A stretch of 64,000 bases of DNA. Origin: Gymnogyps californianus (taxonomy: Eukaryota; Chordata; Aves; Accipitriformes; Cathartidae). This document shows positions 21,701-35,623 of the stretch, one piece after another. The first letter of the stretch is position 1, and every line of letters begins with the position of its first letter. The stretch spans positions 69,189,520 through 69,253,519 of the forward strand of contig NC_059471.1 in NCBI RefSeq assembly GCF_018139145.2, written 5' to 3'. The position numbers and the translations under genes were made by a program. Below the pieces are notes generated by a model. The model ran no database searches and was not told the DNA's origin. It worked only from the letters and a program-made list of their open reading frames with translations.

Positions 21701-24700
21701 TATGATGACTGATTTCTTCATTTTCATTAAGTCTGAGGCAATAAAATACACCTTCTATAAAACAGAACCACGAACTACAGATACATCTCATACCACCCAG
21801 GCACGTTAAAGAGAGAAGGCATCTCTACATTGAGTATGTATACTGGAAGCCTGCATCTCTTATTCATACACAGGGAACTTTTGTTTCATGTTTAAGTGCT
21901 CACTAGTTCAGATATTAGAATGATGAACCAGGTCTAAAATGTTAAACCTATCGATTAGAATAAACATGTACGTGTTGAAAACTTAGGTCAGAACATCAGC
22001 TGGACTAGACTGGCGCTGTACCATTGCAGCGCTATACAGGTGAGGATATGAGCATGGGTCATGTTGTCTGGATAACTTTAAATTACAGCCCCACTCAAAG
22101 CAGTAGTCTTTTCTTCATGATTTCCTGTAAAATATCATCTATATCTATAGCAGCATGGGAGCAATAATAATACAATTACTAGTGCAGCACGAATTCATTT
22201 CTGAAGAACTGTCTCCTCGTATGAAAGTCCTCTTGGAGGGGAAAAAAATAGATAAATAGCAAAATCCACTGCATTTGCACAAGGCCAGGATGCTTGGGCT
22301 GCCTGTGCAGCTGGAGAGTTGTAATCCAAATTCCGCACGTGACCGGAGCAAGCTCGAGGCTGCTTCACCAGGCTTTTAAGTGCAGTCTTTCCCAGAGAAT
22401 GAGCAAGCAATAGGCTGCTGGACTCGTTGCAGCCGGGCTGCGAACAGGTTTCTTTGGGCGCCGAGCCCTGTTGCCTGGCCTGCTCCCAGCTGTCTGTGGG
22501 CGAGCAGGCATCCTGGCACCGGGGCCGCAGGAGAAGGGGTGCCGGGGTGCACGTCCTGGAGGTGGAGGCCAAGCCGCTGGGGAAGCTGCAAGGGCTCAGG
22601 GGTCTTGACTGTCCCTCTGAAAAACCATTTTATCAAAGTGACTGGGTGCTGGTGAAACATAGTTGTGCCCTTCTTCAGCAGAACAGCGCACAGCCAGGCA
22701 TCATGGCTGAAATGGCGTGGGGTCCTCGGAGAACAGCGGTGCACCCCAGCTGAGCTGAAGGGGTGGTGAGGGGCTTGTGCAGGTCCTCTGCACCAGGGGT
22801 GAGGCCAGGATGACTGCAAGGACAGCCCCGGTTGACCTTGCCAACGGTCTGTCCTCTGGCTTGGTCTGAACGGTGCGATTAATGCATATCACAGTGTGGT
22901 CAGCCCTGCCTTGCCTACAGCTAAATTGCACAGTGCTTGCAAGGGACATGGTGGTAAGTCCCTGTGAAATCTGCCTTTCCCCAACACACCGAGCCCTCTG
23001 GGCAGGGGTCCCTGGCCTTGCTCCCGTCTCCATATTTCCCTCTACAGCAGCGCGGAGCAGTTGGGGAAAGCACTTTGTGTGTGTGCAGAGGAATGATGAG
23101 GGCTCCTGCGCGTCCTCCGCCCGCAGCACCGCTCCCACGCACAGCCTGATGCTCACGGTACAGATGGAGTTTGAAAACACACAGGTAAAAAGACCAAAAT
23201 AAATAAACCATCCTCTCTAGTACCTATATAACTCTTCAGTTTAGTCTAAACAACTCAGCCAAACCACAATATTTTGAGAAAGAGAGTAAATGTAAGTACT
23301 CATGTCCTTACAGCCAGTAAAACAAAATAAAATAAATGCAGCAGACAGCCAGTTGTAATGGACAAACAGTCCTTTGGGGAAGACTTTCCCAAGCCAACCA
23401 TTAAATTCAATACATTTTTCCCTGCTTGCTCTGGGCTCCTAAAGAAAGAGTCGAGCTCGGGGGATGACAGGGGAACTGAGGAAATGAGATAAAAAAGCTA
23501 CTGAAACTGAATTTCCTCAGAGAGTAATTCTTCCATAAGCTGCATAAACTTTCCTTACCTAAATAAATACTCTGGGGCACACAAGTTTTTACATTTCCAG
23601 TGTGACTCTGATGGTAACCTTTGCCTATGTTGTGACTGCCCAAGAATCTCAGAAAATACCTGGTACGTTTACATCTTATATACCATCTTGAGCTAGGCAA
23701 CAGTTGGGAACCACAAAATGCTTCCAAATGTTTGAAAATACCGGAGTCTTAAAAAAAATAAAAATAAAAACAAAACAAAGCAAAAAAAAACCCCAACCCC
23801 CAACCTCCCCCCCCACCAGCTCTGTCTGCAAATGATTTTAAATATATAAAGAAAAAGATCTTTGGACTTTTTGGTGACTTGACCATAAAAACCTCTGCCT
23901 CTTTCCTTGTCACTGCTTAATTGATTCTGCCTGGACAGGCCACATATAAGCAGAGAAGAAAATAATGAGGTAATGAGAAAAGTGTTTCAGGCACTTAGGC
24001 TGTAAAATATCAACCTAAATATCAGCTATAGTTGCACTATGTAGTACTTTCAATGTATACAGTTCTGTTCATTGCTGGAGTATCCCGTGAGGCAGGTATA
24101 ATTTATATACAGCTACATTTAGGACAAAGCAATTACAGCATGCAGCAGTTCAGAGGCTTGTCTTTGATCAAAAACCAATTCATTATCAGAGACGAAATTC
24201 AACACAAAGCTCCTGATTCCTCTGCTCCAACCCACTGTCTCAACAAGGAAATAAATATTTTTATATTCATAAAACAAGAATTAAAATTCTTTTGCTTCAA
24301 GTGCTTTTGACACCTCAAAAGCATTAAAAAAAAAATAAACCCAGCTCTCAATTTCTTACCTATAATCTAAATGAATGAAAAAATCCATCCCTTAACCACT
24401 AACCCTACATATATGTTATACAGCAGCATAGGGACTAATAGCATCAGCTCTTGACAGGTGGAGATGGGTAAAGTCTTACCTTCTTGCTCTACCAGAGCTG
24501 ACCTTTGGAAAGTTTTGTTTTAATCTCACTTTCCTCTCTGTTAAATGAACAGCTCAAATCAGGTGGATTGCCTTGGAAGGGATTAATTTATTTTTTCTCC
24601 ATGAGACTCTCATAAAGATCTACTTTCCATCCTTGAAAGAAAAAAAAATCTAAATAGAAGCAAAAAAAAATAGCAGAACACGAGCTGTGATTTATTCAGT

Positions 24701-27700
24701 CCAGCATCAGAGAATCAGTTCTTCACTCAGGACTGAAGATAGAGAATTTAGAACCAAATTTGCTCCTTTCATTCAAAGGCAAGACCATGAATCAGTACTT
24801 GTTTACGTACAGTCTGTCTTACTATACTTTGTGTAGAGGAAGTGCTTTCACCCACACATTGCTCCGCCTGACTTGTTCTTGTTCAGATTTTGTGTAGAAA
24901 TGTCCTTGACATCAACAATAACAGGAACTAAATATAGTTTTGTAGTATTTAAATTGTTTCATCAAGAGTGTCAATTAAAAAAAGATACCTTAAAGTTAAC
25001 CTGCCGGGAAGAAAAAGGATAAAATCCATCACCCATATAGATTTTTTTTTTTTTTTTCCCACTCTTCAGAGCAGCCTTCAGTCCTGCATCCCTGGAGCTA
25101 ATTACCTTTAACAGAATTTTGCTATCCCCTCACTTTTATTGTTAAAGTCTTCCATCGTAAATTAAGACCACCATAAACTGAATCACAGACCTCAGCTTAT
25201 GATTATTGCTACCACTGATAATGAAAAAGTTCTCTGCCATACTGGAACAAATCCCACAGCCTTTTAAGTTGCCTGCATGAATAATCTGTGATGTCTCCTA
25301 TTTTAAATCTTTACTGATATTGTCTCCAAGTTTTGAGAGCCTTGAGAATTTGACAGGGCAGTTTCAATTTATTGCAGCCTAAAGATCTTCGCAAGACCAG
25401 GAATAAGAAGAGTCCTTGTCTAAACGGCAGGGAAGAGATGGCTCCAGGCCGGCTACCTGCTGCGTTTGCAAACCCTGCAGCAGCTGACGGTGCATATGGG
25501 GGGTAAAGCCCCTTCTACGCTGCTTTTCTCCTCTCCTCCCCTCACGCATCATCTCTGCTGGGTGACTAAAGACAATATTCTCAATAAAATGTTGTCATTG
25601 AAGGTACAGGAAATACAGCGGAACAAAAGGTCAAAGTATATTTTTGGTCCACTGACCTCAAAATTCAAACCAAATCAAACTGATTCATTTATAATATGAA
25701 GAGATTTGTATTGCTGATGCTGGCTGCGTGCATACTTCTGCAGTCCTCCTGACCAAGAAAATGCCATCACCTTCATAGCTTGGAATAGCATAAGTGAATT
25801 ATAGCATAAGTGAATTTTACAATTAGAACAGATATATGCAACAATATCACTCAGATATAAAAACAGTTGTAGTCAGGGGGAAAATGCTTTTTGATATTAT
25901 TTTAAAAGAAGTAATTTCCTTTGTTGCAAACATTGAAGAGCGTACCAGAAAAGGTGCTTGTGCCGTCTACCTAAATTCCTTCCATCTCACATAATAAGGG
26001 AAAAACCAAAGGGAAAATAGCTTTGGGGAACTCTATGAATGAAGGTAATATTTAAATAATTCAGTTCTCTGGAATGCTTTCTGAAGTCTTTTTCCCATCT
26101 TAGTGAAAAAGCTAACATCCACTTGTGGCAGTCTATAGATGAGAACTGTATTAAGAGACATTTAAATCAAGATGCGTTTCCAACAATTTCCAGCTTCCCC
26201 TACTTTGGAGAGCACTCTTTTGGCATGGACTGAGGTTATAGGAGTTGTAATAAATACACAATTTTAAGACACCTTATATAATTTTTAGACTATTTACTAT
26301 CTATTAGCAGAACATGGCCTTTGAAAGAACAGAACTTAAACCAAGGATTAAAACACAGCTCTCCTGAAGATTTCCATGTCTGCAGGATCTGGGGAAAACA
26401 AAAAATTTTGCATTGACTGCTCTAAGATGCAGATGTAATGGAAAGGATTGGACCAGAAGCATGTTTTTAAATAGACATATCCCCAGAGAGACGTGGTTCT
26501 TTGGACCGCAACATTCTGGCATCGATGCTTGGGGACAGGGGTCAGCAAACCTCCAAAGCTCTTCTTACGGATGGCATCTGTAAACCAGATAAAGCGTAAT
26601 GCACCCGCATTTGGGGCAGGGGGCTGAGCGAGAGACGTCCATATGGTAGAGGCTCCTTTCACGAGTCGAGCGACAAATGCCACATGCAAGACCCGCAGCA
26701 CCATCAGGACAGAGGGGGTTACAGCTCCGTTCCTTCCCCCATAGCTCCACCCCTGGACATAAATGTCAAAAAATAAAGACTGCCTCTTCAAATGCAGTCT
26801 AACACAAGAACTGCGTTTTGAAAGAATATATTTTCAAGTGAACCCTATTAGAATTTTTTTCCCCAAAGTACAAGGGAAACAATGTTACAAAAATAAAGGA
26901 AGAAAGATGAATTGGAATAAAACATTTGGGTGGAAACGCTGAGTTGTTGCCATGACTAAAGAGAACTAATTTATTTACTTATACATTCTTTGTAATCTCA
27001 TTTTCTCCCATGTGACAGCCAATGACTCATCGTTTGTTTACTGATGAAGAAAACATACTTTCTGAAATCTGTATGTGGAGGGATCTTCTCCGGACAGTCC
27101 CCATTCCTCCCATGCCCAAAAGCGAGCTGAGTCTCCTCCGCAGCCCCGGTCCCGTACGGCCCCGTAGCCCCACGGACACCAACCCTCAGCATCTCGGGGC
27201 CGCCAGGGCAGGGAGAGGTGGAGGAGAGGCGCCCACACGGGTCCTGTCCGTAGGGACCACTTAGGGCAGATAAGGAGGCTGGGGCTTGCTTTGCTTTCCC
27301 TGCAAGGTTTCCCAGCCTTGGTGGTTTGGGGACTTTCTGGGCAGAGAAATGTACTGCTGGCAATGCTGCTGGGAGAGCAGTGAGGCCGATAGTTTGGAGG
27401 CAGCTCCGGTGTGCTCTGTCTGCTGTATTTCTGGGCTTGATATATACCAGCTCAGGCAGCGCTACCAGGAAATACACATGGGGAGATGTTTGCCTTGTCT
27501 TTTCCTTCCTCTCCCCTCACTTGCATCCCCATCCTGATAAAAATGAGCAGAAACTGAAATGGAAAGATATTTCTGGGATGCTTCTTCAAGTCAGCAGACA
27601 AAAGAAAAAGATCTCCATTGAAGAAAAGAAGAGAAATTCATAACTTTTGACAAAGCAAGCCAACTGCGAGAATCGCTGTGGTAGTCCGCCAGCATCTTAG

Positions 27701-30700
27701 GAATGAGGACTACTCACTTGTAGGTACGTCATGTAAAAGGCTGCTACTTTATTGTTGGTGGTTTGCTTTTTCCTCTTCCATTGCCTGTCCTTCAAAGAGA
27801 CTTGCTGGACCTCTCAGAGCAGTTGTTATCTTGCAGTGTACACCATCCACTGCGTGGAAGAACGCGGCCCTAAACAGCAAGGCTTTCCCCAAACCCCAGT
27901 GCCTTTCCCCAAACCACAGGCCTCTACCATTTGAGGTGACAGACAGCCACCGTCGTTTGACGCGGTGGGTTTGCATCATTCTAGGCCTCTAGTTATTAAA
28001 AAGTAACAAAACTGCTAACAGATAAACATATGAGATCATCAACCCTCCCATTAATTAAAAGGGAGTGTTTCAATACGAGCAATAATTATCTTAAGTGGGT
28101 ACGGGATACGAGCCTCGTAGTAGGACTGAGTACAGGAGGGAAGCCTTTAATGCCAGGGGGTAATGTTAGTCACTTGGGAAATCCTGAGAGCGCTCTCGAA
28201 CAGCGAGACTAAGCTACCTGTCTGCAGCTGGAAAACAAACGATGTCCTTCGGTCTAAGCCGGTGCCTGTTCCCAGGTCCACAAATTCTGCTCATGGCTTA
28301 GCCGTAGGCTTGCCTTTGACAGTCCACTTCACGGACCTGTAGCTCAGTTTCTGTAATTACATCATCAAACATAAAAAGAAAGCCCCGGATTCAGAAAAGC
28401 AATGGTTCGGCGGGGTGGCTTCAGGAGGGAAAGGCAGCGGCTCGTCACTCCTCTTGCTGGAGCTGTCCCCTCAGCAAGGAGGCGGTGAAGCCATCAAGGG
28501 GGGACAAAGCCCGGCCGTGCTGGGATGTGGACAATTGCGTGGAGGAGATGTTGCTGCCTGCTCCCAGGCGGACGATGCATTTTTGGTTTGAGATATAGTC
28601 AAGGCTCCGGACTGCTGCTCTGCAGGGAGCCCCACGTCGCTGAGCTCCAGGCATCACACGGGGACCTGTGGGCTGAACTGAAGTGATGCTGCGGAGGGAC
28701 AGCAAAACCCCCTGAAGCTCCTGAGCCTGGCAGTGGACCTGCCCCATCACGGCTGACTGCGGAAGGGCTGGGCGTCCCCATGTCCCAGTCACTCCATTGA
28801 TTTAGCTCTTTGAGTGCTTGTGTCACTGTTAACATTTGCTATACTGCAGCAATGAAATAGACTATTAGAAATATTTTTAGGTAACCTGGGCTCTGGTAGT
28901 AACCTTATTGCTGCTTTTGTGTCACAGAACTGAACTGCAAAAGCACGGAGCTCTGCCTAGCACAGCCCTGCAGGAAGGATACCCAGAACGCCTGCAAACC
29001 CGACAATAATTGAAAGATTTTATGCATATTCATCTTTGAATCTTTGCTTACATGAAAATTTTGATGGACATATGATTTATCTATCTCTAACCTAAAATAC
29101 TCCAGGGTGATTGTTCAGCTTGTAAAATATTTAGAAGCACACACCCACGCATGGCCCAATTTTTTAAATGGGGTTTGTATAGCTGTATGCCTAATTTGTT
29201 TGTGCGACTTCTGTGATTGAATGCTCAGCTAGCAAATGGACATGCAAATGCTTAGATCTATAGATACCAAACTTGCTGTTTCCTCATTTTTGGGTGTAAA
29301 CAAGATAAATGCTAAATACAGTCTCATGTCAGACCCCAAGCAGACAGCAGTCCGTGCTGTTTTCTAAAAGGAAAGTGTGCCCAGGAAGAAAAAATTCCAG
29401 TTGCCCCACCACTAAATGCATTAAGCCTAAAATAAGTAGTTCTATAAATATATGTACTGAAGCTGTAAGTGGGAACTATTCATAGTGGATGGTCACATTC
29501 TTAACCCCAGTCTGTGTCACTTGTTAGATAACTACTGAAATTCCCAAGTTGCATTTACAAGTACTGTGTTGTATTCCAAAAACACTTGAAAATAAAGTTA
29601 TGCTTACCGTAAAGAGGTACTCCTGAATTTTATTTACTCGTTAATGCAAAAAAATTTAATTAGCACATTCCTTGAGCACTGGTTAAGTTAAACTTCATAA
29701 GGGTTTTACCAGGTACCATACATAACTCATAGGGACTAGCTCAGAGAAGTTTTAAACTTGCATTATAGGGACAGATTAAAATAATGTCATAAACAAGGTG
29801 CATATATAGCCTATATAAAATCGTATGGTATTTATGCATCAGTCAGTGCTGTGACTCATGTTAAACTACAGCGTGAACACTACATCACTGTAATACAGCT
29901 ACTACCTATGAGAGATCCAGTGCCTTACAATGCACTGTTGTTCCCCTCAGTGCTTAAGAAGCACAGTTTTCCAAATTCCTCTCTGTAATTTCATAGACGT
30001 CATCCACATGGAATTTCTGCTCTAATGTTCACCTTAATCTCTGCAAATTGAATCTCTCCCTGTCGCACGAGGTGTATCTCTTGGAGGAATCCCCTCCCAC
30101 TCCTTGGCATTTTATTTGCCCTCCACAGCGGTGGGAGTGGTAGAGATGCGATGCCGTATTTCATCAGGGCACAGAACTGTCAGCAGGGAGTATTCTCCAC
30201 TCCCCCTCTGAAAAATCACCCTGCATTTTCCCAGGTCACCAGCCAACCTGACTGTGTTGATGCGGGCACACTTCCCGCAACCCTCACCCAGAAGGAGCCG
30301 GGATTTGTTTCACCCCAAGAAGACAGCAAACAGAGGGAGCCACGGGCCAGGGCTGCTGTGCCGTGGTTTTAAGTGATGATGCATTTACAGACCGACGCAG
30401 GGTTTGTTTTTAAATACAGCTACCTCTACTTAACAAGTCCTGCGCAGGCCACGGAGGATGAAGGCAAGCGATTGACTCATTTCCTGAGCCCAGACCCCAT
30501 CGCTGTGACTCAGGGTGGCGAGTCTCGCCCTGGGTGTCGCATCCTTGCTGGGGACCCACGCTGCAACCCGTGGGGCACGGGTACCTCTCCCCACGGGACC
30601 CTGAGTCTCAGAGCGAGCTGGACCTGAGGCAGGCACTGGGGGAGACGCAGCTCTGCAGGGAGGGGAGCCAAGGCCTCTGCTCACCCCATGGTGCGGTCGC

Positions 30701-31575
30701 CAACGCGCCGGGGAGGAAACTGGAGCACGTTACAGTTCTTCTTTCATTTTGCCATATGTAATTAGCCCTCCTAGCATTTCTTCAGGAGAAATCACTTCCA
30801 AACCCCAGAGAAAAAAAGAAAAGAGCTGCTTTTCTTTTGCATGCACCAGCAGAAAGCTGGCTTCATCACTCTAAACGCTGAGAAAAATCACTCTCTGCAG
30901 GAGCAACAAGCACTTGAGAAAGGGAATCCCTCCTATTTCAGAGGTCTGCTTTGGAGCAAGAGGGATTGCACCTCCGTGCCTGTCTCTCTTCATCAGCTGT
31001 GGAGAGGTTAGCTTGCTCCGTTGTAAACCTCTCTAGAGGAGATGTCTGAGGTTAGACCAGGATAATGAAGATAACTGGGAGGAGACCTCCCTGCGTCTCA
31101 CGCAGCCCAGCTGCTGGGCTGAAGTTGTCTGCTGCGCCTTTTGCTCTAAGTGCTGTAGGTGCCCATACCTTAGATTAGCTGACATGATCTTTAGGCATGA
31201 TGTTTAGATGCCAATAACTATATTGAACTATTTATCCACTGGGGGAATATAGTAGAAGCTCTAACATCTAGCTTATGTGTGGAGATGGGCATTTGGAGCC
31301 TTAATTTGGAGCTACCTCCCGCTCCCAGCTTCTGATTCGGCTGGTTAACCACAGGTGCCCGGTGTATTTTGAGATGCCCAGGGCCTGTCCTGTCCTGCCT
31401 GGCCTCCAGCCCTATGCTCCAGAGGGACGTGGATTTCCTGCGGTTCCTGTGATATATCTGTCAGTCCCCAGCGCATGTCTGCTGTCCCCTGGGGCCATCA
31501 GGCCATGCCTATGTGTGAGCAACTGAAGGAAGCCCTAAATTGCCATCGATTATAATGGGACATTTGATACTTCTG
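18745..31575. other. 12.8-kb gene desert
   Basis: No exon, RNA gene or intact mobile element is recognisable. Moderately GC-rich islands at 22380-22830, 23000-23160, 27060-27260, 28440-28790 and 30480-30720 carry overlapping open frames on both strands, the expected result of fewer stop codons, without protein-like composition. Small features include an A-rich/C-rich simple sequence at 23745-23818, a T17 run near 25042 and a short tandem duplication (tagcataagtgaatt twice) at 25786-25816. Confidence 0.55.
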
Positions 31576-32350
31576 TCATGTGTAGACGTCTCCCTGTTTA
31601 TGGGTGTCTTGTCTCAGCAAGCTGAGTCTTCCCCTATATTTTTTCCCCCATCTTAATGTATTTTTCCATTTCTCTGAGACATAAGAAATAGTATGCAATT
31701 CATTAATAATCCCTTCAATATTATGGATTAATTTAGTCAGGGCAGTTAATTTACCAAATATTTTCTCGCATGCTTTTTTATCAACAGCTAAAGTGTTGTC
31801 GATACTTCCTAACTGCCAGCACTCCATCTTCATTTTTCTTTCTATAAAACAAAGTTTGAATATAGTTCTGCATCATTCCCATTTTGTAACAATTTATTTC
31901 ACTTCGCTCTTTAAAAGGGGGTCTTCTTCCTCCTTAGCGCAGCACTCCCCTTATCTGATGCCCCTTTGGCTACCCTTCACTTGTTCTGTTTTCTTGCTGG
32001 TTTTATCTTTTCCCGGGGACTTGAGTGGAGCCTGACAAGCAGGCTTTCTAAAGGCACACTGCCTGCTTCTTCCTCCATTTCTTTTTCTCTTGCAGGGTGG
32101 GAACTGTAGACAGACATGCTGCAACCATGGTTTCTTTTAGAGTTCTCTAACTTTCTTAGAAACTCATACTGGTTGGTTTGTTCATTGACATACGCCATTG
32201 CATCATAGTGACTGGTTTTCTTAACACCTTCCAAATTTTTTTCCACACCTCTTACCTCCTGTACTAGCCATCTAATCCAAAACTTCTGGCTATCAGCAGC
32301 AATCTCCTGTACAATGCCTTTTGGGGTTTGCTTACTTGAACTTGAATCAT
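31576..32350 (-). pseudogene. Decayed protein-coding segment, possibly an old retroelement
   Basis: Two - strand frames lie in tandem. The upper one (about 32346 down to 31977) reads as a charged, Trp- and Tyr-containing protein with words such as 'VQEIAADSQKFWIRWL' and 'DAMAYVNEQTNQYEFLRKLE'. The lower one (31833 down to 31576) contains 'KIFGKLTALTKLIHNIEGII'. The ~150 nt between them is broken by stops and frame changes. The composition resembles a retroviral Gag-like or other retroelement product more than a host exon, and neither frame has clear splice sites. No flanking LTR pair or target-site duplication is visible, so this is at best an internal fragment. The family is not identified, and chance open frames are not excluded. 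Confidence 0.28.
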
Positions 32351-32628
32351 TGTGAGTACCAGCATCAAACTTTCCTATTACTCTCCGTGCCTAATTTCCT
32401 CCTTGCTGAACAGAAATAACTCCAGGCAAATGTCTTCCTTGAGAGAATTCCAGCTGCACCAAACCCCCAAAAATCAGAAATTGCAGATCAACCTTCCTGT
32501 CTACAACTGTGTGATACTGTTAAAAAAAAAAAAAGGAACATGGGAGATCAAGAAAACATGGAAGGAAGTTAGGTTTTGTTTGTGTTTCAGTCCTTTCAGC
32601 TTGTGAGGCATGCTTTTACACTTTTCAC

Positions 32629-32792
32629 TGCATCAGAGAAAGAGAGATAAAGGAGAGGAAGGCGAGAGGGGGAGAGAGAAAGAAAGGGAGAGAGAGAGAA
32701 AGAAGGAGAGGGAGGGCAGGAGGGATGAGGAAGGAAGGAAGGAAGGAAGGAAGGAAGGAAGGAAGGAAGGAAGAAGGAAGGAAAAGAAGGAA
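32629..32792 (+). repeat. Polypurine tract with a (GGAA)n core
   Basis: About 160 nt of nearly pure A/G. Mixed gaga/gggaga sequence passes into an uninterrupted run of about eleven GGAA units at 32729-32772, then ggaaggaaaagaagg. GGAA microsatellites are known binding platforms for ETS factors. That is family knowledge and not evidence of function here. Confidence 0.88.
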
Positions 32793-34650
32793 TTTTTGTG
32801 TGGCAGGGTAACTCCAAAACTGAGCTTTTAAGACAGCTATTGGGAAGTTCCCATGAAAGTTAAAATGGCTGGCAGCACAGAGGCACTCTATTATCTGAAT
32901 CATGATGCAGCTGTGTCTGCAACTTAGAAATGCCTTGATACTTGCGGTAGCTATAATTGTCATACCATGGATGTCAGGGTGGGGTGGTCCCCAGTCCCTG
33001 TATTCCCAAGCTGTGGGGCTGTTGGTCCTGGGATTGCTCAGATTTCCTCTCTGCCAGGCTCTCACCCCCCCCCATCCATTCTTTGTTTTCCCTAATAAAA
33101 ATAATCTAACTCCCTATAGCCTGCTGCCCCCTTCCTTATCTGATTGCACCCAACGGCATTAGTGTCCTCTGTCCCACCTCTGTCCCCTGCGGCCGAGCCT
33201 GGACCTGCACAGCCGGCAGCCACCCTGAACACCTACGATGACAGCTGTAGGGGCTCTCTTCTGTGCTGGCACTCTCTGACACCGTCTGGGGGCTGCAAGG
33301 AGATGTTGGGGTGCTCCAGTGGGGAGAGTGCCCTCCAGCCAGGCCCCCACCACTGGGAGCCATGCAGGAAAGCATGCACCTCCAGCACAGCTGGGGACTG
33401 TGCTTCAGGCAGTTTGATATGAGTGCCTCACATGCTGGAAAAGAAGAAAATTATGAGGTGGGGAGCTATCAAAACTAATAGTGGGTTTGTTCTGGAAGTG
33501 CTGGACAGAAACAATATGAAGACGAAAAGATAGGAAAACAAGATCTTCCCACAATAGATCAATATTGTTAATATAACTAAAAGATCTTCGCAAAAGGCAA
33601 GGGCACACATTTCCTATATTAGCTGTTGTCGTAGCAAGTGGTCCCTACTGTTCACATTTAAAAAACGACCTTTTCATCTTTCATGACTGCCACAGAGATC
33701 GATAATCTCATGCATGAGGAGAGATACTGGTATCTGTAGGATGTCCAGAGGATAAAGAAACAAGGTTGTGGTACTCACTCCACTGTCTGCCTAAATGCCT
33801 CTTTGTGAGTGTCCCAAAACAGCCTGCTTAAATTTCTTCTACAGTGCAGAGATGGAAGATAAGGCAAGAACTCATCATCATTCATTCTGCATAATTAATC
33901 AGCTGTGATAAGAGCTTGATGAAGCAACATTTACAGTAATGTACACTTTAAAAATAGATTGTATAATTCCCTCCATGTTTTCAGTTTCAGTCTACATTCA
34001 TGCAGGATGTTATGCAAATCCATAATCATATCCTTTCCTCCCACACACATGTGCTCATAGGAAGGCTGGCTGATACATACAAAAATACAACACGTACCCA
34101 TGCGAAAACATGCTTGTGTTGAGGTGTATGCATTAATTTTAAATTACTTAATTAAATTAACTAATTTTAAATATTTACATTATTTTCAGCATTCTTTTCA
34201 ACTGCATGTTTCTATATGTGCTTACATACCATGCTGCCGTAACATGTCATGTAAGTACAGTGGTATCCATACATTAAGCTGCAGAGACATGGGATGAACA
34301 TTGCTGGTGAGAGACACAGAGTACATGTTCAGATGCATCTCCATACCTACAAACATTCAAAAGATTTGTGTCCTCCCTAAGTATATCTCACAAAACCATT
34401 GCTGCAAAGGCATTTTTAGTCTCTATTTATTATCCAATACATTTAAACAGGAAGGGGAGAAAATAAGAGAGGAAAAGAAGGAACAAAACACAAAAATAAA
34501 ACAAGAGAGAAATTAAAGAGGGAAAAAAAGAAGTAAAATGTATTTTCAGTCAGTCTCTCTGTAGTAAAGATTATAATGTGTACGATCATTTTTACCGAAA
34601 GAGTCTATGGTAATTATAGGTACACCGTCCTACGTCTGAAACCTGTGTCT
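32793..34650. other. Non-coding stretch
   Basis: No gene is recognised. A GC-rich patch at 33140-33400 carries overlapping open frames on both strands without protein-like composition. The remainder is AT-rich unique sequence. Confidence 0.5.
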
Positions 34651-34770
34651 CATATACATATATACATATATCTGTGTATACACACACAGATATATGTATA
34701 TATCCATATTTTCAGATGTGCTTGTATCTATACACATATATATGTGGATACATATGCGGTATATAAATAC
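34651..34770. repeat. AT/CA microsatellite containing a perfect 20-bp hairpin
   Basis: Alternating purine-pyrimidine sequence of the (tatacata)n type. Positions 34658-34677 and 34684-34703 are exact reverse complements, separated by the 6-nt loop atacac. This is a 46-nt potential cruciform. Confidence 0.85.
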
Positions 34771-35623
34771 CATCCCGACCCCCAAACTTTTGCAAGGGGA
34801 GGAGACCAGCGAAGCAGATTCCAGACTGTCTGACAGAGCTGGGGAGCCAGCTTCTGTAATTTGTGTCTCCAGTTCACTGGAAATACAAAGGACAAATTTC
34901 TGCTTTACCTGCTACTTCTGCACACGGCGCCTTAAGGGCAGATATACAGCACCAACAACATCAACAACGGCAGAGTGGGGATAAAGTCACTGAAATCGCT
35001 GACACAACTCCTCAGCTAGAAAAAGCCCCGCAGTGATCCCCCAAAAAAACCCCAAACCACCCTAGCCAATTTCTTTCCTCATCATGTCCTAATATACACC
35101 GCTGTCATGTCTTGGAAGAAATTCAGGGCTTTCTGCTGCAAGAAATAGCAAAAAGGAGGATAAATTGCTTTATCTTTGGCAGAAGTGGAGCAGGCCTTCT
35201 GTCATATCCCCAAAGCTGCTCTGGGGAGCGGATTTCCTCACGTGGATTCAGGCAATTATTTCACATTGAATGAGGAGCAGGAACATTTCTGCTTCAGCGA
35301 CTGAGCCTCCCTGGGGGTCCTCTGCTGCCAACAGCCAGGATCTGCAGCTCCTGGGAGACAGTTCCGAGGGCTGATGTGGTATCAGCAGCCGGCGTCTTGC
35401 TGGGGTGCTGCCTACCCTAGGTTCACTTCGGGGACATCTCCTTTCCCACGGGTGGAAAGGCGACAAGCCACCCTTCATCCACATCCCAGCCCCAGGACAG
35501 CAGAAGCTGGGGCACCAGCAGCTGTATTTCGGACCCTGAGCCCAGCCTGGCCACCTTCTCCTTCCTCTGGGGTCCAGTGGCAGAGGTCGCAGCAGTGGCA
35601 AAGGACCACCCCAGCCTACAATT
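34771..35623. other. Non-coding stretch upstream of the ataxin-2 retrocopy
   Basis: The first half is AT-rich. 35280-35620 is GC-rich with overlapping frames on both strands. I checked whether this GC-rich part could be the ataxin-2 exon 1 region attached to the retrocopy. I see no recognisable similarity, but exon 1 of that gene diverges fast, so this is not excluded. Confidence 0.4.

Noticed and set aside
35280..35620. GC-rich segment as a retained exon 1 part of the ataxin-2 retrocopy
   Set aside because: No recognisable similarity in any frame. Recognisable homology starts at 35624.
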